From the NCBI RefSeq assembly GCF_000368825.1, contig NZ_KB849715.1:296621-360620 (forward strand): a DNA stretch of 64,000 nucleotides. The letters run 5' to 3'. The DNA is from Acinetobacter ursingii DSM 16037 = CIP 107286 (GTDB lineage: Bacteria; Pseudomonadota; Gammaproteobacteria; Pseudomonadales; Moraxellaceae). Of this stretch, positions 55,879-64,000 are shown one piece after another. The position numbers and the translations under genes are program-made. Under the pieces are notes generated by a model. That model had not been told where the DNA came from. It ran no database searches and saw nothing but the letters and a program-made list of their open reading frames with translations. Position 1 is the first letter of the stretch, and every line of letters starts with the position of its first letter.

Positions 55879-56961
55879 TTAAAGTAGTGTCTTTAAAGTC
55901 TCTACAAGACGTTGGTTTTGTTGATCTGTACCAATAGTAATTCGTAAGTATTGATCAATCCTTGGTTTATTAAAGTAACGTACAAGCACGCCTTGCTCAC
56001 GTAATTGTATTGCTAACTCAGCAGCATCGCGCGCGGGATGTGTCACAAAAATAAAATTGGCTTTAGATGGCAACACCTTAAAACCAATTTCTTTTAATTC
56101 CTCAACCAACTTATCTCGACTTTGAATCACCTTTTGGCATTGTGCTTCAAAATAAGCCTGATCTTCAAATGATGCAACCGCCGCTGCAATCGCAAATCGA
56201 TCCATCGGATATGAATTAAAACTATTTTTTACTGCTTCAAGTGCAGCAATCAAATGTGCTTGAGCAATGGCAAAGCCGACACGCAAACCTGCCAATGAAC
56301 GTGATTTTGAAGTCGTTTGACACACCACTAAATTGTCATATTGATTGACTAACCCGACCGCAGTTTCAGCACCGAAATCAATATAGGCCTCATCAATCAC
56401 CACCACACGATCAGGATTGGCTTGTAAAATCTGCTCAATCTGTTGCAGTGACAAAGCAATACTCGTCGGTGCATTCGGATTGGTAATAATAATGCCGCCA
56501 TTGGCTTGACGATAATCATCCAACACGATTTCAAAATCATCATTCAGTGGAATTTGTTGAGTTTTCACACCAAAAAACTGACTATAGACAGGATAAAAAC
56601 TATAGGTAATATCTGGATAAAGAATCGGTTGATCCTGAATAAAAAAGGCTTTGAAAATATGAGCTAAGACTTCATCCGAACCATTACCCACAAAAACTTG
56701 TTCAACGCTCACATTTTGCTGAGTGGCAATTGCTTGTTTCAATTGAGTCGCATCGGGATCTGGGTATAAACGCAAAGCATCTGCTTGGTGTGCCAATACG
56801 GCTTGCACCGCTTCCACTACTTTTGGAGAAGGTGGATACGGATTCTCATTGGTATTAAGCTTGAGTAAATTCTGGATTTTAGGCTGTTCACCCGGTGTAT
56901 AGGGTTCTAATTCACGAACTTCTGGACTCCAGAAACGCATTTGTTCTGTTGTAAACGTCAT
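55879..56961 (-). CDS. hisC: Histidinol-phosphate aminotransferase
   Basis: PLP enzyme of histidine synthesis. It has 360 residues. [14 protein letters not shown] near the N-terminus, [17 protein letters not shown] and the PLP Lys in [14 protein letters not shown] identify it. It follows hisD after a 172-base gap that contains an inserted repeat. Confidence 0.95.
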   Translation of the reverse strand: MTFTTEQMRFWSPEVRELEPYTPGEQPKIQNLLKLNTNENPYPPSPKVVEAVQAVLAHQADALRLYPDPDATQLKQAIATQQNVSVEQVFVGNGSDEVLAHIFKAFFIQDQPILYPDITYSFYPVYSQFFGVKTQQIPLNDDFEIVLDDYRQANGGIIITNPNAPTSIALSLQQIEQILQANPDRVVVIDEAYIDFGAETAVGLVNQYDNLVVCQTTSKSRSLAGLRVGFAIAQAHLIAALEAVKNSFNSYPMDRFAIAAAVASFEDQAYFEAQCQKVIQSRDKLVEELKEIGFKVLPSKANFIFVTHPARDAAELAIQLREQGVLVRYFNKPRIDQYLRITIGTDQQNQRLVETLKTLL

Positions 56962-56978
56962 TTTATATTCTCTTGTTG

Positions 56979-57090
56979 CCCTCTCCTAACCTCTCAAAGA
57001 GAGAGGAGTCTTCAAACCTTTCGCATCGCTCCTGACAAGTTCCCTCTCTTTTTAGGAGATGAGGAGCGATATAGTTTCGAAAAGGAGAGG
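56979..57090. repeat. 112-bp imperfect palindromic repeat between hisD and hisC
   Basis: CCTCTCC (56980-56986) and GGAGAGG (57084-57090) close a palindrome with the inner pair ATCGCTCC (57025-57032) and GGAGCGAT (57063-57070). Further CTCTC/GAGAG pairs lie inside. It looks like a REP- or MITE-type repeat inserted in the hisDC spacer. No ORF or terminator explains it. Confidence 0.6.
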
Positions 57091-57133
57091 TTTATATTGA
57101 TGATAGCGCTAGACCACGACACCTATTTCTATT

Positions 57134-58426
57134 TTAAACGTCATAACGATAACGAGCAGAACGTGCATGGGCATCCAGATTTTCTTGTTGCGCCAACAAA
57201 TCCGCTGTTCTGGCAAGCGTTTTAACACCCGCTTCTGAACACATAATCAGGCTTGAACGTTTTTGGAAATCATAGACACCAAGCGGTGAAGAAAACCGCG
57301 CTGTACCTGAGGTCGGCAAAACGTGATTTGGCCCTGCACAATAATCCCCAATCGCTTCTGGTGTATAGCGTCCCATAAAAATGGCACCTGCATGACGGAT
57401 GTCTTGGCTCATGGCTTCGGCATCATCCAGACAAAGCTCTAAATGCTCTGGTGCAACTTGATTGATGAGTTGAATTGCTTCAGCTCGATCTTTCACCAAG
57501 ACCAAAGCACCTCGATTAGCAATCGATGTGCGCGCAATATCGGCTTTAGGCAATGCAGCTAAATGTTCCTCAATCGCGTGCGCCACATCCTCTAGTAGGT
57601 CTGCATCAGGCGTAATAAAAATCGCTTGCGCAACAGTATCATGTTCAGCTTGTGACAAAACATCCATCGCTAGCCATTTGGCGTTGTTTTGGCCTTCTGC
57701 ATAGACCAAAATTTCAGATGGTCCCGCAATCATATCAATACCGACCTGACCAAAAACTGCACGTTTGGCAGCCGCTACAAAGCGATTCCCCGGCCCAGTA
57801 ATTTTATCCACCGCAGGAATGGTTTGGGTTCCATAAGCCAATGCTGCTACTGCTTGAGCGCCACCAATGGTAAAAATACGATTTACACCAGCCAAATAGG
57901 CAGCAGCTAATACCAATGGATTCAGCTCACCCTGCGGTGCTGGAACTACCATGATAATTTCAGGAACGCCTGCAACGTGTGCAGGAATCGCGTTCATTAA
58001 TACAGAAGATGGATAAGAAGCTAAGCCACCGGGCACATAAATCCCGACCCGATCTAAAGGCGTAACTTTCTGACCTAAGGTATTTCCTAATGAATCGACA
58101 TAAGTCCAGCCTTCTTGTTTTTGCGCCTGATGAAAACTACGAATACGTTCAGCAGCCAATTCGAGTGCTTCACGAATTTCAGGTTGTAGCGCATCAAACG
58201 CCGCTTTGAGCTGTTCTTGGCTCAGTTCCAGATCTGAAAATTGATGCGCTGGATGTCGATCAAACTGTTGAGTGAGCTTAAGAACATGATCATCACCATA
58301 CTGACGAACATCAGCTATGATTTGATCTACAGTTTTTAAAAGTTCAGGATCATTAACAGTCTCAAACGCCAACAAATCTGCAAAGATTTGTTTGAAGTTT
58401 TGATCTTGAGTCGATAAACGTCGCAT
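57134..58426 (-). CDS. hisD: Histidinol dehydrogenase
   Basis: NAD-dependent zinc enzyme for the last two steps of histidine synthesis. It has 430 residues from ATG 58426 (AGG site seven bases upstream; an in-frame TTG precedes). [27 protein letters not shown] and the C-terminal [16 protein letters not shown] (with the zinc His) are diagnostic. It lies upstream of hisC. Confidence 0.96.
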   Translation of the reverse strand: MRRLSTQDQNFKQIFADLLAFETVNDPELLKTVDQIIADVRQYGDDHVLKLTQQFDRHPAHQFSDLELSQEQLKAAFDALQPEIREALELAAERIRSFHQAQKQEGWTYVDSLGNTLGQKVTPLDRVGIYVPGGLASYPSSVLMNAIPAHVAGVPEIIMVVPAPQGELNPLVLAAAYLAGVNRIFTIGGAQAVAALAYGTQTIPAVDKITGPGNRFVAAAKRAVFGQVGIDMIAGPSEILVYAEGQNNAKWLAMDVLSQAEHDTVAQAIFITPDADLLEDVAHAIEEHLAALPKADIARTSIANRGALVLVKDRAEAIQLINQVAPEHLELCLDDAEAMSQDIRHAGAIFMGRYTPEAIGDYCAGPNHVLPTSGTARFSSPLGVYDFQKRSSLIMCSEAGVKTLARTADLLAQQENLDAHARSARYRYDV

Positions 58427-58560
58427 CAATTTACCTACAAGGTTTTGAGTGAAAAGAAAAACTTAGTTTACCTTGTTTCGGATGGTTTGTGGGTAATCAA
58501 TCATCAATGATCTGACTTTGTTTTATCGAAAATAAAATTAAACTATATTTAATTTTCTAA

Positions 58561-59223
58561 TCAGGTATTCACGTCAGGTTCATCCCAGTCTGCATCATAT
58601 TGAATAAGCCAATTGAGTGCGGCATGACGTTCAAGAACAACCGAAGCATTTAGATTTGCAGGTGTCGGACGTTGTTTTAATCTCGCCTCAACACATGCCC
58701 AGTCATAACGATAGATAAGATCGGCCTCATCCAAAATTTGTTCGATTTCCCTAAGTTGAGTTTTTTGCATAAATGTATCAAATGAATCACAAGATGAAAC
58801 AGCTTGGATTGCAAAATCACAATCAACCACTTGGTCTGGATAATTTAATTCATCTACAATTCCCAAAGCCCAAAGCAAAACCCAATAAGATTCATATTTC
58901 CACACCATATTGATCACATCTTGAGGCGCCGCTTGATCATTGAGTATGGCACTTTCTTTAGCCGTGAGTTGATCAGCCACTTCATATTGATTGAATAATC
59001 CAATAAAAAAATCTTTGGTTGGTTGATCATACTTATTGTTGTTAATATCACAGGCAATCTGAACGGTGAGTAAACAAGTAATTGCACGTTTCGCGATTTC
59101 CTCAGCAGAGCGAATACAAGCCTCATCAAACGATTCAATGACGGGTAAATGTTCAATATAAGGAATACCTTGTTGTCTTAATTTAGATATTGATTCTTGC
59201 TTACGTTGTTTTACACTTTTCAT
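58561..59223 (-). CDS. DUF4272-family protein inserted in the his cluster
   Basis: 220 residues from ATG 59223; the computed frame to 59328 runs through the hisG terminator and is rejected. Family features are KQRKQESISKLRQQGIPY, the Trp-rich WKYESYWVLLWALG, and ERHAALNWLI followed by a C-terminal DWDEPD. Function unknown. It separates hisG from hisD, so those are unlikely to be one unit in this strain. Confidence 0.8.
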   Translation of the reverse strand: MKSVKQRKQESISKLRQQGIPYIEHLPVIESFDEACIRSAEEIAKRAITCLLTVQIACDINNNKYDQPTKDFFIGLFNQYEVADQLTAKESAILNDQAAPQDVINMVWKYESYWVLLWALGIVDELNYPDQVVDCDFAIQAVSSCDSFDTFMQKTQLREIEQILDEADLIYRYDWACVEARLKQRPTPANLNASVVLERHAALNWLIQYDADWDEPDVNT

Positions 59224-59287
59224 TATAAAATCCCATAATAAAATTATGGTTTTATTCTCTACGCTTGCTTCATAAAGATCAAGCCAT

Positions 59288-59311
59288 AAAAAACCGCCAA
59301 AAATTGACGGT
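59288..59311 (-). terminator. Terminator after hisG
   Basis: On the minus strand ACCGTCA pairs with TGGCGGT (one G-U) around a short AT loop and is followed by TTTTTT (complement of 59288-59293). Confidence 0.8.
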
Positions 59312-59341
59312 TCAGAAATACAAGACATTTAAGGAGTAAAA

Positions 59342-61290
<1,949 letters not shown>

Positions 61291-61293
61291 TTA

Positions 61294-61545
61294 TTATGCT
61301 CCGAAAAGGCTTGCTTTGCGCCATTCGGCTTTGGTCATTGCCCGAATTGTCACCGCATGGACGGCACCACTTGCAATATAAGAATTCAAAGGCGCATAAA
61401 CAGCTTGCTGACGCGCAACACTGCGCTTACCTTCAAATTGATCATCTACAATACGCAGGTCAAATTTTCCCGCCTGACCAGTGACAGCCACTTCCGCATC
61501 TGGAAAAGCTTCTTGTAAAATTTGAGTGAGCTGCTCACTATTCAT
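61294..61545 (-). CDS. ibaG: BolA-family protein IbaG
   Basis: 83-residue BolA-like protein linked to iron-sulfur handling and acid stress. The pattern PDAEVAVTGQAGKFDLRIV, FEGKRSVARQQAVYAPL and VHAVTIRAMTKAEW fits the IbaG (YrbA) branch. In proteobacteria ibaG typically precedes murA, as here. Confidence 0.92.
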   Translation of the reverse strand: MNSEQLTQILQEAFPDAEVAVTGQAGKFDLRIVDDQFEGKRSVARQQAVYAPLNSYIASGAVHAVTIRAMTKAEWRKASLFGA

Positions 61546-61643
61546 TGCTAGACCTCATATACAAGCTTAGGCGTAAAACGCATTATTTTACTATAAATCA
61601 TCGATATAATTCAGCACATGATCATATTTTATAAATAAAAAAA

Positions 61644-61664
61644 GAGGCTAATTGTTAGCCTCTT
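61644..61664 (-). terminator. Terminator after hpf
   Basis: AGAGGCTAA (61644-61652), TTG loop, complementary arm (61656-61664), then a T-run on the minus strand. Confidence 0.8.
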
Positions 61665-61677
61665 CAGAAAATAAAAA

Positions 61678-62016
61678 TTAAATATCAACAACGAGTTGCT
61701 GATGATTACACTGTATTTTGCGATGTTTTTGTAATTGTCGTTTTAATTTTTCACTCAGTTTTTTAATCGACATATACATATCATCGGCTGAAGCCTGAGC
61801 AAAAAGTTCTACGCCAGGCAAACGTACAATCGCCTCCGCGATGTGATTCGCACTTCCTTTATGCGTTCTTTTATCGATTTGATGGTCTTTGGAAAGCTTC
61901 ACTTGCATACTATTCACCTGATCCAGATGTTTAGTCAGTTGATCAAACTTACTTTTAATGTTTTGCTCAATTGCAGGCGTTATGACTAAATGATGTCCAC
62001 GAATTGTTATTTGCAT
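61678..62016 (-). CDS. hpf: Ribosome hibernation-promoting factor (HPF/YfiA family)
   Basis: 112 residues from ATG 62016, with a GAGGGAT site before it; an earlier GTG-type start is unlikely. MQITIRGHHLVITPAIEQNI, the basic HIAEAIVRLPG and YMSIKKLSEKLKRQLQKHR match the short HPF family that binds the 30S subunit in stationary phase. It lies downstream of rpoN, the usual order in gammaproteobacteria. Confidence 0.93.
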   Translation of the reverse strand: MQITIRGHHLVITPAIEQNIKSKFDQLTKHLDQVNSMQVKLSKDHQIDKRTHKGSANHIAEAIVRLPGVELFAQASADDMYMSIKKLSEKLKRQLQKHRKIQCNHQQLVVDI

Positions 62017-62185
62017 AATTCTATCCCTCACCTTCTTTCAGGATATAAAGTCATAGCCAAGCCGATCTAATGACAAAACAGAATTCTGCATCACAATCAT
62101 TAAACCATTTCAGCTACTCCTTTGGTGAAAAAAAAGATTCATTATTTTGCAACAATGAATCTCTAGAATAGTCATACTTTAAAAA

Positions 62186-63634
62186 TCAGATCAAGACTTT
62201 TCGTTCAGATGACGAAGGAATATGTAACGATTCTCGATATTTCGCCACGGTACGACGAGCCACATCGATACCCTCTTCTTTTAATAATTCCGCAATCGCA
62301 TTATCAGACAAAGGCTTACGGGGATTTTCTACTGAAATCATTTTTTTAATACGGGCACGAATTGCAGTTGAAGAACATTCACCGCCTGAGGTCGTACCCA
62401 CATGACTTGAAAAAAAGTATTTCAATTCAAATAAACCACGTGGGGTCAGCATATATTTATTGGTGGTCACTCGTGAAACTGTAGATTCGTGCAACTCCAC
62501 TTCTTCTGCCACATCACGCAATACAAGCGGTTTCATCCCTTCCGCACCAATCTCAAAGAAAGCTCGCTGATGTTCTACAATACAGGTCGCAACTTTTAAT
62601 AATGTTTTATGACGTTCATCAATACTCTTAATAAAATTTTTAGCTTCCAGCATTTGATTACGTAAATAGAGATTTTCATCACTCTGATCGGCTCGACGAA
62701 TCATATTTGAATAAAAAGAATTAATTCTTAGCTTAGGTAAAACATCAGGATTTAATTGCACCTGCCAGCTATTATCTTTTTTATTTACAACCACATCTGG
62801 AATTTGATAATCAGACTCCTGACTTTCAAAGTCTGCACCCGGATAAGGTTTTAATGTTTTTAATAAACCAATTGCTTCTTTTAATTGACTCATATTCAAG
62901 CCTGTGGATTTCAAAAGCTTATTTAAGTCATTGGCAATTAATAACTCGTAACACTGTAACAAACTCAGTGCTTCACGACGAAATGGTGTTTGAATATCCA
63001 TCATTTCTAATTGAATTTTTAAACATTCAGCCAAATTCATTGAAGCAACACCAACTGGATCAAGACGCTGGATATGCTTAAGCACCACCAGAATTTCATC
63101 GTGCTCTATTTCTTCATCATAGTCTGCTTCTATCAGCAAATGCTGTGCTGCTAATAAAATTTCTTCAATTTCAGCATCAAGAAAACCTTTATCATCCAGA
63201 CAATCAATAATGCAATAAGCAATTAATTTATCAACTGTAGAAAAATGCAATAAATTAACTTGCTCTAAAATATGTTCTTTTAAAGTATGATGAGCTTGGC
63301 GATTATCTTCCCGCTCTTCAAATTCTGGCGATGCTAAAGCAGTGGATTGATGCGTATAGACATCATCCCAATCGGTATCGACAGGAAGGTCATTAGGTAA
63401 ATGATCAGCATTCAAATCTTGTGTTAAATCATTAGTATCACTGCTTTCTAAATGAGTTAGACTTTCTGTGCTACTTTCATCTTCTATTTTTTCAAGCAAC
63501 GGATTACTATCCAGTTGAATCTGAATTTCTTGTTCAAGCTCAAGACTCGAGAGTTGCAATAAACGGATTGCTTGTTGTAATTGAGGGGTAAGCGACAAAC
63601 TATTCGCAACTTTCAATCCAACAGATAGCTTCAT
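62186..63634 (-). CDS. rpoN: RNA polymerase sigma-54 factor
   Basis: Alternative sigma factor for nitrogen and other regulated genes. It has 482 residues: N-terminal activator-interacting region (SLSLTPQLQQAIRLLQLSSL), an acidic linker to about residue 115, the core-binding domain, and the C-terminal RpoN box ARRTVAKYRESLHI. It follows the 5S rRNA gene on the same strand and precedes hpf. No lptB lies directly upstream. Confidence 0.96.
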   Translation of the reverse strand: MKLSVGLKVANSLSLTPQLQQAIRLLQLSSLELEQEIQIQLDSNPLLEKIEDESSTESLTHLESSDTNDLTQDLNADHLPNDLPVDTDWDDVYTHQSTALASPEFEEREDNRQAHHTLKEHILEQVNLLHFSTVDKLIAYCIIDCLDDKGFLDAEIEEILLAAQHLLIEADYDEEIEHDEILVVLKHIQRLDPVGVASMNLAECLKIQLEMMDIQTPFRREALSLLQCYELLIANDLNKLLKSTGLNMSQLKEAIGLLKTLKPYPGADFESQESDYQIPDVVVNKKDNSWQVQLNPDVLPKLRINSFYSNMIRRADQSDENLYLRNQMLEAKNFIKSIDERHKTLLKVATCIVEHQRAFFEIGAEGMKPLVLRDVAEEVELHESTVSRVTTNKYMLTPRGLFELKYFFSSHVGTTSGGECSSTAIRARIKKMISVENPRKPLSDNAIAELLKEEGIDVARRTVAKYRESLHIPSSSERKVLI

Positions 63635-63793
63635 AAACCGATACCCTAATCACGCCCGCCAAGCAAAAAATATGCCTACATGCTATTTATAGCATAAGTT
63701 TTAACGATATCCTATTCAAACTATATCATTCAATAGCGTTTAATCAACCTGATGAGTCAATTTTTAATTTATATAAATTTTTCCCAAAAAAAA

Positions 63794-63823
63794 GCACCCT
63801 CATCTGTATAAAGATGAGGGTGC
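63794..63823 (-). terminator. Terminator of the rRNA operon
   Basis: GCACCCTCATCT (63794-63805) pairs with 63812-63823. On the minus strand it is followed by a T8 run. It lies 14 bases after the 5S gene. Confidence 0.9.
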
Positions 63824-63836
63824 CTTAGATTTAAAA

Positions 63837-63950
63837 GCTGGCGATGACTTACTCTCACATGGCTAACGCCACACTACCATCAGCGCGAAGAGGTTTCACT
63901 TCTGAGTTCGGGAAGGGATCAGGTGGTTCACTCTTGCTATTGTCGCCAGC
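63837..63950 (-). rRNA. rrf: 5S ribosomal RNA
   Basis: On the minus strand GCTGGCGACAATAGC to AAGTCATCGCCAGC, with closing terminal stem, the conserved CCGAACTCAGAAGTGAAAC loop and the usual length near 114. It is the last gene of an rRNA operon whose 23S would lie to the right. Confidence 0.97.
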
Positions 63951-64000
63951 AAACTGTTGTGGTGCTTTGGGGTCTTATTCACATTACTTAATAATGTATG
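63951..64000 (-). other. 23S-5S spacer of the rRNA operon
   Basis: AT-rich sequence between the 5S gene and the window edge, with no tRNA. It ends before the 23S gene. Confidence 0.7.

Noticed and set aside
59224..59328. Extended N-terminus of the DUF4272 protein
   Set aside because: This stretch contains the hisG terminator and reads as low-quality sequence; ATG 59223 is supported by a GGGA site.

Overview
The window is a bacterial chromosome segment that looks like Acinetobacter (Gammaproteobacteria, Moraxellaceae). The evidence is a nuoABCDE-L operon with fused nuoCD, the bfmR/bfmS two-component pair, the six-gene fil cluster known from Acinetobacter, a class Ia nrdA/nrdB pair with long subunits, and moderate AT-richness. 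Most genes lie on the minus strand and the coding density is that of a core chromosome, broken by one clear accessory island. Layout: 1-11742 is the NADH:quinone oxidoreductase (complex I) operon, read leftwards from nuoA and cut off inside nuoL. 12426-15234 holds a small conserved protein and the BfmRS envelope/biofilm regulator. 15781-20220 is nrdA, an untracked 42-residue membrane ORF and nrdB, which supply deoxyribonucleotides; the nrdA promoter region carries a DnaA box and two candidate NrdR boxes. 

The accessory island runs from about 20234 to 26200. It contains a Gabija-like anti-phage pair: an apparently intact UvrD-like helicase (GajB) and an OLD-family TOPRIM nuclease (GajA) whose N-terminal ATPase half was removed at the edge of an IS3-family element. 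That element has a triplicated 40-bp right end. The island also holds an immunity-protein-like orphan. It is bracketed by CGACACAT-type repeats in inverted arrays plus a 27-bp imperfect direct repeat, which resembles the ends of a Tn7/Tn5053-type transposon without its transposase. 

26413-32073 is mixed metabolism: an OprB-type porin, adenosine deaminase, a frameshifted NERD-domain gene, Ogt, a guanidine exporter under a guanidine-II riboswitch, and two membrane-associated unknowns. 32156-35388 is a copper resistance operon (copL-like, copA, copB). The 35389-36016 spacer holds five DnaA-box-like nonamers at an exact 12-bp pitch, next to a perfect 21-bp palindrome. 36017-46151 is housekeeping (rpe, M48 protease with a DUF898 membrane protein, S-formylglutathione hydrolase with a C13 caspase-like peptidase, rsmJ, uppP, tsaB, gamma-carbonic anhydrase-like protein, two Nudix hydrolases). 

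46236-54265 is the fil cluster (filA to filF): a secreted protein, a C39 peptidase, two beta-barrel proteins, an exported protein and a lipoprotein. Its logic resembles the Fap amyloid secretion operon. 54528-62016 contains pabB, hisC, hisD, hisG, murA, ibaG and hpf, and rpoN follows. The window ends in the 5S rRNA gene and 23S-5S spacer of an rRNA operon on the minus strand.
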